64,000 bases of DNA from Paracoccus methylarcula (GCF_003007735.2 NZ_PXNQ02000002.1:124001-188000); one strand, 5' to 3'; positions 45,923 through 56,124 are shown, counted from the first letter of the stretch. Notes: generated from the sequence alone by a model not told the origin. Made by a program: numbers and translations.

Positions 45923-47533
45923 ATGAACGATATCTGGACCCGGCTGAAAACCCATCGCGATGCACAGGGCGAGGGGCGTATCTCTGATCTTTTCGACGCT
46001 GATCCCGCCCGCGCCACGGCATTCTGCACCGAAGCCGGCGGGCTGGTGTTTGACTGGTCCAAGACGATGATCGATGCGGGCGCGCGCGATCTGCTGATCG
46101 AGTTGGCGCAGGGCGCGCAGGTCGAGGCGCGGCGCGAGGCGATGTTCTCGGGCGAGAAGATCAACGATACCGAGGGCAGGGCGGTGCTGCATACGGCGCT
46201 GCGCAACCTGGATGGCGATGTCCGCGTGGACGGGCAGGAGGTGATGTCCGGCGTTCGCGAAACGCATGAGCGCATGAAGGCTTTCGCCCGCGATGTCCGC
46301 TCGGGCGCTTATCAGGGGCAGGGCGGCAGGATCACCGATGTCGTGAATATCGGCATCGGCGGCTCGGATCTCGGGCCCTATATGGCGACATTGGCGCTGG
46401 CACCCTATCATGACGGGCCGCGCACGCATTTTGTCAGCAATGTCGATGGCGCCGATATTGCCGATACGCTGAAGGGGCTCGACCCGGCGACGACACTGGT
46501 GATCGTGGCCTCCAAGACCTTCACCACCATCGAGACGATGACCAATGCCCGCACCGCCCGCGACTGGATGGCGGCGACGGTCGCCGAGCCTGCGGCGCAA
46601 TTCGCGGCGCTGTCCTCTGCGCTCGACAAGACGGCGGATTTCGGGATCGATGCCAGCCGGGTCTTCGGCTTCGAGGATTGGGTCGGTGGGCGTTACTCGG
46701 TCTGGGGGCCGATCGGGCTGTCGGTCATGCTGGCCGTGGGGGCTGATCGTTTCGATGAATTCCTGGCCGGTGGCGCCGCGATGGACGCGCATTTCCGCAC
46801 CGCCCCGCTGGAGCGGAACCTGCCGGTGCTGCTGGCGCTGACCGGCATCTGGCATCACCAGATCTGCGGCTACCCGACCCGCGCCGTACTGCCCTATGAC
46901 AACCGGTTGCTGCGCCTGCCCGCTTACCTGCAACAGCTTGAAATGGAATCCAACGGCAAGCGCGTGGCGATGGATGGCAGTGACCTGACCCTGCCCTCCG
47001 GGCCGGTGGTCTGGGGGGAGCCGGGCACCAACGGCCAGCATGCATTCTATCAACTGATCCATCAGGGCACGATGCCGGTGCCATGCGAATTCATCCTCGC
47101 CGTACGCGGGCACGAGGATGAGCTGGCCCATCATCACATCCTGCTGGCCGCGAACTGCCTTGCCCAATCCGAGGCGCTGATGCGTGGCCGCAGCCTTGAC
47201 GAGGCGCGGGCGCTGATGGCCGCCAGGGGGCTGGAAGGGGCCGAGCTGGACCGGCAGGCGCGGCATCGCGTCTTCCCCGGCAACCGGCCTTCGACGACTT
47301 TGCTGATCGGGCAGTTGACGCCGTTTGCCCTGGGGCAGATCGTTGCGCTCTACGAGCATCGGGTCTTTGTCGAAGGGGTCATTCTGGGCATCAACAGTTT
47401 CGACCAATGGGGCGTGGAACTGGGCAAGGAACTGGCGTTGAAGGTCGAGCCCCTGCTGAACGGACAGGCCGCACCCGGCCATGACGCCTCGACCGAGAAC
47501 CTCGCGAGCCGGTTCCGGCAGATGCGCGGATAG
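45923..47533 (+). CDS. pgi: Glucose-6-phosphate isomerase
   Basis: This 536-residue enzyme interconverts glucose-6-phosphate and fructose-6-phosphate. Family blocks are [53 protein letters not shown] and the C-terminal [14 protein letters not shown]. It lies 15 bases behind pgl, completing the operon that feeds hexoses into the Entner-Doudoroff route. Confidence 0.96.
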   Translation: MNDIWTRLKTHRDAQGEGRISDLFDADPARATAFCTEAGGLVFDWSKTMIDAGARDLLIELAQGAQVEARREAMFSGEKINDTEGRAVLHTALRNLDGDVRVDGQEVMSGVRETHERMKAFARDVRSGAYQGQGGRITDVVNIGIGGSDLGPYMATLALAPYHDGPRTHFVSNVDGADIADTLKGLDPATTLVIVASKTFTTIETMTNARTARDWMAATVAEPAAQFAALSSALDKTADFGIDASRVFGFEDWVGGRYSVWGPIGLSVMLAVGADRFDEFLAGGAAMDAHFRTAPLERNLPVLLALTGIWHHQICGYPTRAVLPYDNRLLRLPAYLQQLEMESNGKRVAMDGSDLTLPSGPVVWGEPGTNGQHAFYQLIHQGTMPVPCEFILAVRGHEDELAHHHILLAANCLAQSEALMRGRSLDEARALMAARGLEGAELDRQARHRVFPGNRPSTTLLIGQLTPFALGQIVALYEHRVFVEGVILGINSFDQWGVELGKELALKVEPLLNGQAAPGHDASTENLASRFRQMRG

Positions 47534-47551
47534 GCAAGGCGGGGGCGAATC

Positions 47552-48346
47552 TCAGCGGGACAGGAGAATCAGCCCCGCCTCCTCCAGCGCCTGCCGTGTT
47601 GGCGGATCGTCGTCGGCGAAGACATGGGTCGCACCGTAATTCCGGGCAACCAATGCCTGCAGGATCGATATTTGCGGCCCCGGTTCCCGCATGGGCAGAT
47701 CGATCGGCGCGATGCAGGTATCTGCACGCCCGGCGATCATGCTTTCGCAGCGTTGCAGCATCCCGGCGCGCTCCGATGCCGGGATTTGCCCGATCAGCGG
47801 CATCAGCATCAGCGCCATCCCGTTTTCGGGTCCCGGCAGCGTTTCGATATCATGCAACGCCGCTACGCGATCCCAGCCATTCGCCCGGAACAGGCTACGC
47901 ATATGATTGGGTGCCGTCCCGGCCCCGGCAGGGGGACGCAACCCCTTGACCTTGCCGCCAAGGCAATTGGTGCCCGTATCGGTCCCGGCTGCCCAGTGAT
48001 CGGTGACCGACATGATCGCCAGCAAATCCCCCCGGTCGTCCTGCAGCCCAATATCGTCGCCCGGTTCGATCCTCGCGGCGAATCCCTCATCCACCCGCAA
48101 CGTGAGGGGCAGCGGCCAGCAGGCCCCCGAGGTCAGCCGCATCTCCTGCGAAACGCTCTCGCAATCGGCCTGTGTCAGGAAGCCCTTGAGCGGGAAGAAA
48201 CCGCCATTCATCAGCAGTTCCAGGTCGCGGATCTGCCGGGCGCTCAGGGTCCAGCCGGGCAGTTTCGCCCCCTCATCGGCCAGTTTCTCGGCGGCCTCGG
48301 GCGAGACGAACAATTCGGGGATCGGGATCTGGTTCAGCTTGGTCAT
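47552..48346 (-). CDS. ATP-sulfurylase homologue lacking the catalytic motifs
   Basis: This 264-residue protein resembles sulfate adenylyltransferase. The N-terminal PUA-like region (IPIPELFVSPEAAEKL, then RQIRDLELLMNGGFFPLKGF) is close to the Rhodobacteraceae enzyme. The second domain keeps the outline (CLGGKVKGL, NGWDRVAAL, VARNYGATHVFADDD) but is shorter. Where QTRNPLHRAHE is expected it reads HDIETLPGPENG, and the GRDHAGPG loop is replaced by ADDDPPTR. No APS-kinase domain follows. It is therefore unlikely to make APS and may have a regulatory or binding role. ATG 48346 is chosen over a TTG two codons upstream. It converges with pgi. Confidence 0.75.
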   Translation of the reverse strand: MTKLNQIPIPELFVSPEAAEKLADEGAKLPGWTLSARQIRDLELLMNGGFFPLKGFLTQADCESVSQEMRLTSGACWPLPLTLRVDEGFAARIEPGDDIGLQDDRGDLLAIMSVTDHWAAGTDTGTNCLGGKVKGLRPPAGAGTAPNHMRSLFRANGWDRVAALHDIETLPGPENGMALMLMPLIGQIPASERAGMLQRCESMIAGRADTCIAPIDLPMREPGPQISILQALVARNYGATHVFADDDPPTRQALEEAGLILLSR

Positions 48347-48397
48347 GGGCAAACCTTGTAACGGATGCCCTGCCCGTAACCTTCTGCCGCTTCAGGA

Positions 48398-48574
48398 TCA
48401 ACCGCGACAATCGGCGGAGCATTCAGCCGCCGACCATCGCGGCAGGGGCAGGTCATCCAGTTCCTCCAGGCTCATTCTCTGGATTTCGGGTTGGTCCAGC
48501 GGTTCGCGGACCGGCGAATACGGGGCCAGCGCAGCGTCGGAGCGGCGCAGTAACAGGCGGAATAGATTTAGCAT
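48398..48574 (-). CDS. Small conserved-looking protein, 58 residues
   Basis: This short frame begins MLNLFRLLLRRSD and continues into an acidic stretch with MSLEELDDLPLPRW. The pattern of a basic amphipathic N terminus and a short LEELDDLPLP motif recalls small DUF1127-like proteins, but I cannot assign a family. It shares a strand with the sulfurylase-like gene 51 bases downstream and is divergent from lysR. No strong ribosome-binding site is visible. It could encode a small membrane-associated or regulatory peptide. Confidence 0.5.
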   Translation of the reverse strand: MLNLFRLLLRRSDAALAPYSPVREPLDQPEIQRMSLEELDDLPLPRWSAAECSADCRG

Positions 48575-48630
48575 GGTCTGAATATACTAGAATGATTGTC
48601 CAGCACCTATTGAGATTGAGCGGATGATCT

Positions 48631-48645
48631 TTTAGATTTTCTAAA
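48631..48645. promoter_or_regulatory. Inverted repeat over the LysR-gene start codon
   Basis: TTTAGA-TTT-TCTAAA is a perfect 6-base inverted repeat whose last base is the A of the ATG. It fits the T-N11-A form of LysR boxes and could mediate autoregulation and control of the divergent small gene. Confidence 0.45.
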
Positions 48646-49544
48646 TGAATCCACTGAACCGCATCCCGCTCACCGGCCTGCGCGCCATCGAGGCGGTTGC
48701 CCGTCTTGGCAGCCTCTCGGCCGCTGCCGAGGAGCTTGGCGTGACTCCCGGTGCGCTGAGCCAGCGGATCAGCCGCACGGAAGCGCAGCTTGGCCAACCG
48801 GTCTTTGACCGCACCGGCAGCGGGCTGCGTTTGAACGCGCTTGGCCGGGACATGGGGCTTCGCCTCTCGCGGGGCATGGCCGAGTTGTCCGCCGCAGCGA
48901 TGCTGGCGGATCCGGGGCAGGACGATCTGCTGAATGTCTCGGTCGCACCGCTCTTCGCCAGCCGCTGGCTGATCTGGCGCCTGCCGGGCTTTACCGCCGC
49001 CCATCCCGCCATCCGCATCCGGTTGGAGCCGGTCAGCCGCATGGTGACACCCGGAATCGACGGGGTGGATGTCGGGCTGCGGGTCGGGCGCGGCGACTGG
49101 CCGGGATTGAAGGCCGAGAAGCTTCTGGAACAGCGCGTGATGCCGGTCTGTGCGCCCACATTGGCCGAACGCATCCACCAGCCCGCCGATCTGCTGCGGC
49201 TGCCGATCCTGCGCGAGAATGACCTGCTGGCCGGCTGGCAGGAATGGCTGGCGCCACATGGGGTTGATGCGCGGGCAATCCCGGATGGCCCGACATTCAC
49301 CGATGGCGGGTTGTGCCTGGACGCCGCGATCTCGGGGCAAGGCCTGTTCATGGCCTGGGAAACGCTGGCCTCGGACGCATTATCCCGAGGTCAGCTTGTC
49401 ACCCCGCTGCCCGGTCGCTCGGATACCGGGGACAGCTATTGGTTCGTCACCGCATCCGGGGCCCGTCGCAAACCCGCCATCGCCCGGTTCCGTGACTGGC
49501 TACGCAACGAACTGGCTATGACAGCGCGTGACTGGCCAAGCTGA
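48645..49544 (+). CDS. LysR-family transcriptional regulator (GcvA-like)
   Basis: This 299-residue regulator has the N-terminal winged helix (LTGLRAIEAVARLGSLSAAA, then GVTPGALSQRISRTE) and a periplasmic-binding-like effector domain with VSVAPLFASRWLIWRLPGF, typical of the GcvA/AmpR subgroup. No ribosome-binding site is evident before ATG 48645, and the codon lies in a palindrome. The divergent small protein and sulfurylase-like genes are the natural candidates for control. The effector is unknown. Confidence 0.9.
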   Translation: MNPLNRIPLTGLRAIEAVARLGSLSAAAEELGVTPGALSQRISRTEAQLGQPVFDRTGSGLRLNALGRDMGLRLSRGMAELSAAAMLADPGQDDLLNVSVAPLFASRWLIWRLPGFTAAHPAIRIRLEPVSRMVTPGIDGVDVGLRVGRGDWPGLKAEKLLEQRVMPVCAPTLAERIHQPADLLRLPILRENDLLAGWQEWLAPHGVDARAIPDGPTFTDGGLCLDAAISGQGLFMAWETLASDALSRGQLVTPLPGRSDTGDSYWFVTASGARRKPAIARFRDWLRNELAMTARDWPS

Positions 49545-49572
49545 TTGTCGCCCTCGCCCATAGGGGCCGCGT

Positions 49573-50592
<1,020 letters not shown>

Positions 50593-50712
50593 CTAGGTAA
50601 TGGCCCCGGCGTCCCGGCGCAATGGCTGCGCGATATGCAGAAACAATGTTGCGCAATGGCGGGGCGCATTGTAGTTTCCGGCAATCAAAAATGAACAGGG
50701 AAGAAGGCCAGC

Positions 50713-51213
50713 ATGACCGGCACGAAACTGGACGAGATCGACCGTAAAATCCTGGCCGAGCTGCAGGCGGACGGCCGGATGACGAATGTCGAGCTTGCGC
50801 GCCGCGTCGGCATTTCCGCCCCTCCCTGCCTGCGCCGGGTCCGCTCGCTTGAGGAGATGGGCTTCATCCGCGGCTATCACGCCGATATCGACGCACGGGA
50901 ACTGGGCTTCGAGGTGCAGGTCTTTGCGATGGTGCGTCTTGCCTCGCAATCCGAGCGTGATCTCTCGGCCTTCGAGGCGCTGGTGCAGGGCTGGCCGCTG
51001 GTCCGCGAATGTCACATGCTGAATGGCGAGATCGACTTCATCCTGAAATGCGTGTCCCCCGACCTGTCGAGTTTCCAGCGCTTCCTGACAGACCAGTTGA
51101 CCGCCGCGCCGAACGTGGCGAGCGTCAAGACCTCGCTAGTCATTCGCGGCGCCAAGGACGAGCCCTCGGTCCCCTTCGAAATCGTCGAGGAACGGGTGCG
51201 GCAGGCAAGCTGA
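50713..51213 (+). CDS. Lrp/AsnC-family transcriptional regulator
   Basis: This 166-residue protein has an AsnC-type HTH (LDEIDRKILAELQADGRMTN, then LARRVGISAPPCLRRV) and a C-terminal RAM ligand domain with ECHMLNGEIDFILKCVSPD. Such regulators respond to amino acids. The target is unknown. It lies 147 bases from the divergent trxB gene, so trxB is one possibility. AGGGAAGAAGG precedes the ATG. Confidence 0.92.
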   Translation: MTGTKLDEIDRKILAELQADGRMTNVELARRVGISAPPCLRRVRSLEEMGFIRGYHADIDARELGFEVQVFAMVRLASQSERDLSAFEALVQGWPLVRECHMLNGEIDFILKCVSPDLSSFQRFLTDQLTAAPNVASVKTSLVIRGAKDEPSVPFEIVEERVRQAS

Positions 51214-51267
51214 AAGGGCCAGTCCGAAACCTGCCGGGGCTTTCCGGTAATCAGAACATGACCAGTG

Positions 51268-51285
51268 ACCGCGCATATGCGCGGT
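51268..51285. terminator. Palindrome between convergent lrp and ftsY genes
   Basis: ACCGCGCATATGCGCGGT is a perfect 18-base palindrome in the 81-base gap between converging genes. There is no loop spacing or T-tract, so it may be a weak terminator or a protein site. Confidence 0.35.
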
Positions 51286-51294
51286 GCGGTGGAG

Positions 51295-52377
51295 CTACAG
51301 CCCCACCAGAGCGCGGGCGAATTCCCCGGGATCGAAGGCATCGAGATCGTCGATCTGCTCGCCCACCCCGATCGCGTGGATCGGCAGCCCGAAGCGGTCC
51401 GCCAGCGCCACCAGCACGCCGCCGCGCGCGGTTCCGTCCAGCTTGGTCATCACCAGTCCCGACACATCGGCCAGCTTCTGGAAGGTTTCCACCTGGTTGA
51501 GCGCATTCTGCCCGGTGGTCGCGTCCAGGACCAGCAAGGTGTTATGCGGCGCTTCCGGGTCCTTCTTGCGGATCACCCGGACGATCTTGGCCAGTTCCTC
51601 CATCAGGTCCTGACGGTTCTGCAAGCGCCCCGCCGTGTCGATCATCAGCAGATCGGCGCCATCCGCCTCGGCCCGGGTCATGGCGTCGAAGGCGAGGCTC
51701 GCCGGGTCCGATCCCTGTGCCGCCACCATCACCGGCACCCCGGCCCGCTGCCCCCAGATCTGCAATTGCTCGACCGCCGCCGCCCGGAACGTATCCCCGG
51801 CGGCGATGACGACCGATTTGCCCGCCGCACGGAACTGGCTGGCCAGCTTGCCGATGGTGGTAGTCTTGCCCGCCCCGTTGACGCCCACGACCAGCACGAC
51901 CTGCGGCTTCTTGGGGTAAAGCGGCAAGGGGCGTGCCACCGGAGTCATGATCCGGGTGATCTCGGTGGCCAGCAGTTCCTTCAACTCGGTGGCCGATACG
52001 CGCCGTCCCATCCGCCCCTCGGCGATATTGGCGCTGACCCGCAGCGCGGTATCGACGCCAAGATCGGCCTGCACCAGCATATCCTCGAGATCTTCCAGCA
52101 TCTCGTCGTCAAGCGCCCGGCGCGGCTCATCCGCCCGCGCCTCTCCGCGCCCGAACAGGCGGCCCACCAGCCCCCCCCCGGCCGGCTGCTGTGCAGCTAC
52201 TGCGGGCGCCTCCGCTTGTCGCGGTACGGTTTCCGGTTCAGGCTCCGGCCGCGCCGCCGCCTCGGGTTCCGGGGCCGGTGTCGCGGGCGTGCCTTCCCCG
52301 ACGATATCGTCCAACCCTTCCCCGATCTTCGAGGAAGAGCGGGTCAGCCGCTCACGCAGTTTCGAGAAAAACGACAT
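51295..52377 (-). CDS. ftsY: Signal recognition particle receptor FtsY
   Basis: This 360-residue SRP GTPase has an acidic, P/E/A-rich N-terminal A domain. The NG domain follows, with G1 [26 protein letters not shown]3 [17 protein letters not shown] and G4 [10 protein letters not shown]. It docks SRP-bound ribosomes at the inner membrane. The start [11 protein letters not shown] is a normal amphipathic N terminus. Confidence 0.96.
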   Translation of the reverse strand: MSFFSKLRERLTRSSSKIGEGLDDIVGEGTPATPAPEPEAAARPEPEPETVPRQAEAPAVAAQQPAGGGLVGRLFGRGEARADEPRRALDDEMLEDLEDMLVQADLGVDTALRVSANIAEGRMGRRVSATELKELLATEITRIMTPVARPLPLYPKKPQVVLVVGVNGAGKTTTIGKLASQFRAAGKSVVIAAGDTFRAAAVEQLQIWGQRAGVPVMVAAQGSDPASLAFDAMTRAEADGADLLMIDTAGRLQNRQDLMEELAKIVRVIRKKDPEAPHNTLLVLDATTGQNALNQVETFQKLADVSGLVMTKLDGTARGGVLVALADRFGLPIHAIGVGEQIDDLDAFDPGEFARALVGL

Positions 52378-52460
52378 ATCCGCATCCTTTCCGTCCGCCT
52401 GAACCTATTCGCTCATGAAAGCGAGGGAAAGGCCGGGTCAGCAAATCGACCGCCCCGGAT

Positions 52461-52530
52461 CTTCTTCTCATGAAAATATCCTCGGGGGAATCCGACCCGA
52501 AGGGACGGGTGGGGGCGGACAGCCCCCTTT
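52461..52530 (+). repeat. Dispersed intergenic repeat, copy 6, between divergent genes
   Basis: CTTCTTCTCATG, AAAATATCC and a GGGGGC (52511-52516) / GCCCCC (52522-52527) hairpin followed by TTT. Unlike copies 1-4 it follows no gene end. It lies between the divergent starts of ftsY and xthA, where its hairpin would face transcription towards xthA. Confidence 0.75.
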
Positions 52531-52591
52531 GAGGCGTTCCTGCTCGGCATCGCCGCTTGCCATTCCCACCCGGCCCGATCAAGATGCCGGC

Positions 52592-53377
52592 ATGAAAATC
52601 GCATCTTTCAATATCAATGGCATCAAGGCACGGATCGCGGCGCTGACCGACTGGCTGAACGCGGCCGAGGCCGATGTCGTGGTCCTGCAAGAGATCAAGT
52701 CCCTGGACGAGACCTTTCCGCGCGCCCATTTCGAGGATCTGGGCTGGAATGTCGAAACCCATGGGCAAAAGGGCTTCAACGGCGTCGCCATCCTGTCGAA
52801 ACTGCCGATCGAGGACGTGATGCGCGGCCTGCCCGGCGATGAAAGCGACGAGCAGGCGCGCTATATCGAGGCGACCGTTACCGGCGAACGGGCAGTGCGG
52901 ATCGCGGGGCTGTATCTGCCCAATGGCAACCCGGTGCCGGGACCGAAATACGATTACAAGCTGGCTTGGATGGAGCGTTTGCGGATACGTGCCGCCGAAT
53001 TGCTGGCCGGTGAAATGCCGGTGGTGATGCTGGGCGATTACAATATCATCCCCGAGCCGCGCGATGCCGCAAACCCCGGCAAATGGGTGGATGACGCACT
53101 GTTCCTGCCGCAAAGCCGGGCGGCGATGCGGGCAATCCAGTGGCAGGGCTGGACCGATGCGATCCGCATCCGCGATCCGTGGTCCACGCGGGGACCTTTC
53201 ACCTTCTGGGACTTCCAGGGCGGCGCGTGGAACAAGGATGACGGCATCCGCATCGATCACCTGCTGCTGTCTCCGCAGGCCGCCGATCTGCTGGTCGAGA
53301 CCGGGGTGGATCGCGAAGCCCGCGCAGCCGAGAAACCGAGCGATCACGTGCCGGTCTGGCTGCGGCTGGCGGCCTGA
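52592..53377 (+). CDS. xthA: Exodeoxyribonuclease III
   Basis: This 261-residue AP endonuclease/exonuclease repairs abasic sites. Metal and catalytic residues are in ASFNINGIKAR, VVLQEIKSLDE, LYLPNGNPV, MLGDYNIIPEP, FTFWDFQGGAWNKDDGIRID, split by no gap beyond its end, and the C-terminal SDHVPVW. The ATG at 52592 is set by the family start MKIASFNING. Upstream in-frame codons lie in the repeat. Confidence 0.94.
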   Translation: MKIASFNINGIKARIAALTDWLNAAEADVVVLQEIKSLDETFPRAHFEDLGWNVETHGQKGFNGVAILSKLPIEDVMRGLPGDESDEQARYIEATVTGERAVRIAGLYLPNGNPVPGPKYDYKLAWMERLRIRAAELLAGEMPVVMLGDYNIIPEPRDAANPGKWVDDALFLPQSRAAMRAIQWQGWTDAIRIRDPWSTRGPFTFWDFQGGAWNKDDGIRIDHLLLSPQAADLLVETGVDREARAAEKPSDHVPVWLRLAA

Positions 53378-53396
53378 ATATCCACGTGTTCACGTT

Positions 53397-53422
53397 GATC
53401 TGCCGGGCGCGTCCGGCAGATC
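53397..53422. terminator. Terminator hairpin between xthA and the CDF gene
   Basis: GATCTGCCGG at 53397-53406 pairs perfectly with CCGGCAGATC at 53413-53422 around a 6-base loop. TCACG and CGTGA flanks lengthen the stem. The converging cation-efflux gene ends about 50 bases away. Confidence 0.65.
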
Positions 53423-53474
53423 GTGATTTCGCCCGATCCCCGAATGCCTGAACCTCGCCCGGAGTCGGACCCCG

Positions 53475-54362
53475 CTACAGGACCAGAACGCCGGAATGCT
53501 TGGCCATATGTTCCGGCTCGACATGGATGGTGATCTGCGCCTCGGGCAGTTTCGCATGCAGGGATTGCTCGATCCGGTCGCAGATCCCATGGGCCTCGTC
53601 CACGGTGGTCTGGCCGTTCACGACAAGATGGAAATCGATGAATGTCACGCGCCCGGCATGGCGGGTGCGCAGGTCATGGGCCTCGATTGCCCCGGTCGCG
53701 CGGTCCGAGATGACGGCGCGGATCAGATCCAGCGTCTCGTCGGACACCGCTTCGTCCATCAATCCGCTGAGCGAAGAGGCGGTCAGCTTCCAGCCCGACC
53801 ACAGGATATTCAGCCCGACCAGTCCCGCCAGCAGCGGATCCAGCACCGTCCAGCCGGTGACGACCGCAAGCGCGACACCAAGCAGCACCGCAGCCGAGGT
53901 GATCACATCGGTCAGCAGATGCCTGCCATCGGCGACCAGGGCCGGGGATTTCAGCTTTCCTCCGCGCAAGATCAGCACCCGGCACCAGAGCGCATTCATC
54001 ACACCGGCCAGGGCATTGATCGCCATGCCGGTGAAGGGGGTGTCGAGCTCTGGCGGGTTCCGAAAGCCCAGCCATGCCTCGCGCATGATCAGCAATGCGG
54101 CGAGGATGATCATGACGCCCTCCAGCACCGCGCTGAAGAATTCCGCCTTGTGATGGCCATAGGGATGGCCGGCATCGGCGGGGCGGGCGGCGACGCGGAT
54201 GGCGATCAGGGCAGCGATGGCGGTTGCCACATTGACCGTGCTTTCCAGCGCGTCCGACAAGAGCGCGACCGAGCCGGTCAGCCACCATGCCAGCAGTTTC
54301 AGGGCCAGGACGACAAGGCCCACGACGATGCTGCCCACGGCGATTTTCAGAACATTTGTCAC
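53475..54362 (-). CDS. Cation diffusion facilitator (CDF) metal efflux protein
   Basis: This 295-residue protein has about six membrane segments and a C-terminal cytoplasmic domain. Helix 2 carries VALLSDALESTVNVATA and helix 5 VADGRHLLTDVITSA, with the metal-site residues. The linker PYGHHKAEFF is the family motif, and the cytoplasmic end has HDLRTRHAGRVTFIDFHLVV. It exports zinc, iron, manganese or similar ions in exchange for protons. The metal cannot be told from this. Confidence 0.9.
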   Translation of the reverse strand: MTNVLKIAVGSIVVGLVVLALKLLAWWLTGSVALLSDALESTVNVATAIAALIAIRVAARPADAGHPYGHHKAEFFSAVLEGVMIILAALLIMREAWLGFRNPPELDTPFTGMAINALAGVMNALWCRVLILRGGKLKSPALVADGRHLLTDVITSAAVLLGVALAVVTGWTVLDPLLAGLVGLNILWSGWKLTASSLSGLMDEAVSDETLDLIRAVISDRATGAIEAHDLRTRHAGRVTFIDFHLVVNGQTTVDEAHGICDRIEQSLHAKLPEAQITIHVEPEHMAKHSGVLVL

Positions 54363-54450
54363 TGCGACCCGTCCGCTCGCTTACCGTCCTTCACATGTCG
54401 ATGCAGGCTTTGTCAGATCATCCGGAATTGCTCAACCTGAAATGAACACT

Positions 54451-54480
54451 TTATTTTGATTGACTGAACAATCAAAATAA
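54451..54480. promoter_or_regulatory. Perfect 12-bp inverted repeat (operator candidate)
   Basis: TTATTTTGATTG and CAATCAAAATAA are separated by ACTGAA. The element is AT-rich within GC-rich DNA and lies in the 233-base divergent spacer, 116 bases before the BCCT-like gene. A second palindrome, GATCAATTGATC, is at 54492-54503. The form suits a TetR-type regulator such as BetI, which is plausible beside a choline-type transporter but unproven. Confidence 0.5.
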
Positions 54481-54595
54481 GGCAAATACACGATCAATTG
54501 ATCCTGCGGCGCATGCAAGCGCCGCGCGCTGGCGGTCCGATCCCCGGATACGCCGGTTCCTGCCAAGACGATTGTTCCGCAGAGAAGAGGTTCAC

Positions 54596-55744
54596 ATGAC
54601 GCCAATCATCACCATCGCCTATCTCAGCGTGCTGGCATGCGCGCTATTCGTCCTGATCCGCTGGCCCCATGTCCGATGCACGGGGGAAACCCCGGTGGGG
54701 ATCTTCACGCTGATCGCGCTGTTGTTCACGGCGGGACTGGACATGGGGCTGGTGATGCTGCCGCTCAACGAATTCCCGGTCTACGAGGAAGAGGCGGCCT
54801 TCGGCTTCACCAATGCCCTGGCGGTCGAGTTCGGCATGTGGGGACCGCTGGTCTGGCTGATGTATTTCGTCGCCACCTTCTATTTCGTGGCCATCGAGCC
54901 GCGGCTGAAACTGTTCGAAATCCCCGCCGTCAAATGGATCTACAACCTGACGGTCATCGCGACCTGTTCCTTTACCTGCTACCTGTTCATGCAGAACCTG
55001 CCCAGCTATGCGCAGGGAATGCCGCAATGGGAAATCTGGGCGCTGGCCATCGGAGTGATCGCCTTCTCGGTCATTTCCAGCGGCGACATGCGGGTCATGA
55101 AATGGCTGGCGATTACCTCGACCTATGGTTTCGGCATCCTCGCATTCACCGCGCTGGCGGTCATCAGCATTGCCTATAGCAGGGTGGGTCTGGGCGATTT
55201 CTTTGCCAATATCGGCCTGCTGATGGATTACTTCGCCCATCTGCCGCGCTTCGCGATGCCGATCGCGGATTATCACGAATTCTACCTGTTCTGGTGGTTC
55301 GCCTGGAGCATCATGATCGGCCAGTTCGTAGCCCGTTTCGTCGGAGGATTGCCGGCCTGGCAACTGGCGGTCGCGATGGTCCTTTTGCCCGCGCTTCCCC
55401 TCGGCCTGTGGTTTTGCGTGCTCTTTGTCTACCACCAGGGGCAGATCGCGATCCCCGGTTGGCTCAACTGGTTCATGATCTTCGTCGGCATCGTCTTCGT
55501 CGTGAACTCGCTCGACAGCCTGATCCGGCTCTATTCCGCCAATCTGGGCTGGTCGCGCGAGGCACTGGGTTCGCGGGTCTATTACCCGATGCATTTCTTC
55601 CTGCAACTCTTGCTGGTGATCGCCTATTTCTTCACGCCCTTCGAGATCCAGTGGGTCGGGCTGATCGTCGCCGGCCTCTATGCCGCGATCTATGTGCTGA
55701 TCATCCAGCGGATGGGGGCATTGTCCAGGATCGGCGCGCGCTGA
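54596..55744 (+). CDS. Shortened BCCT-like membrane transporter
   Basis: This 382-residue protein has about ten hydrophobic segments. Parts recall betaine/choline/carnitine transporters: FTAGLDMGLVMLPLNEFP at the place of the unwound helix, ALAVEFGMWGPLVWLMYFV, GDMRVMKWLAIT, and FYLFWWFAWSIMIGQFVARFVGG near the signature tryptophan-rich helix. BCCT proteins usually have over 500 residues and 12 helices, so this one is clearly reduced, and the tryptophan box is altered. AGAGG precedes the ATG at 54596. A TTG eight codons earlier is unlikely. Substrate and even transport activity are uncertain. Confidence 0.65.
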   Translation: MTPIITIAYLSVLACALFVLIRWPHVRCTGETPVGIFTLIALLFTAGLDMGLVMLPLNEFPVYEEEAAFGFTNALAVEFGMWGPLVWLMYFVATFYFVAIEPRLKLFEIPAVKWIYNLTVIATCSFTCYLFMQNLPSYAQGMPQWEIWALAIGVIAFSVISSGDMRVMKWLAITSTYGFGILAFTALAVISIAYSRVGLGDFFANIGLLMDYFAHLPRFAMPIADYHEFYLFWWFAWSIMIGQFVARFVGGLPAWQLAVAMVLLPALPLGLWFCVLFVYHQGQIAIPGWLNWFMIFVGIVFVVNSLDSLIRLYSANLGWSREALGSRVYYPMHFFLQLLLVIAYFFTPFEIQWVGLIVAGLYAAIYVLIIQRMGALSRIGAR

Positions 55745-55800
55745 CACGTGCCCTTCGCCGCAGTAAGCAGGGCCGGGATCGATCAGATCCCGGTCAATTC

Positions 55801-56124
55801 CTATTCGTCCCTGTCGTCGCCGAAATGGGCGTCATCGTCATATTCATCCTCGCCCTCGTTCACGTATTTCGAACTGAGCGCGATGGAGTGGTTGTCGTGG
55901 ATCGGGTCCATGACGATGTCCGAGGGAATCTCTCCCCTCAGCCATTCCCGCAATTCCTCGCGAATTTCCGCGACCTCCTGTCCGGTCGCTTCGGCCAGGT
56001 AGGCGATGAAGGCGCGCTGGTCGCCGTCGATCTCGTCCAGGTCGGCCTCGTCGACCTCGGGCCATTTATCCGTGATAGCTTCATAGAACGCGGACCAGTT
56101 TTCCTGAACGTGATGCCATTTCAT
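55801..56124 (-). CDS. CsbD-like small acidic protein
   Basis: This 107-residue protein begins MKWHHVQENWSAFYEAITDK and continues DEADLDEIDGDQRAFI, an outline like the CsbD stress-protein domain (start MNW, then W, DLD, I-G). An acidic tail of about 35 residues, rich in D and E, follows. CsbD-like proteins rise under general stress but have no known activity. TAGGAGGGG sets the start at 56124, which overlaps the entericidin stop (TGATG). A stress role is inferred from the pair. Confidence 0.65.
   Translation of the reverse strand: MKWHHVQENWSAFYEAITDKWPEVDEADLDEIDGDQRAFIAYLAEATGQEVAEIREELREWLRGEIPSDIVMDPIHDNHSIALSSKYVNEGEDEYDDDAHFGDDRDE

Noticed and set aside
45149..47482. Open frame of 777 codons on the minus strand
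   Set aside because: It is antisense to pgl and pgi, which have full family motifs. High-GC codon bias leaves the opposite strand open.
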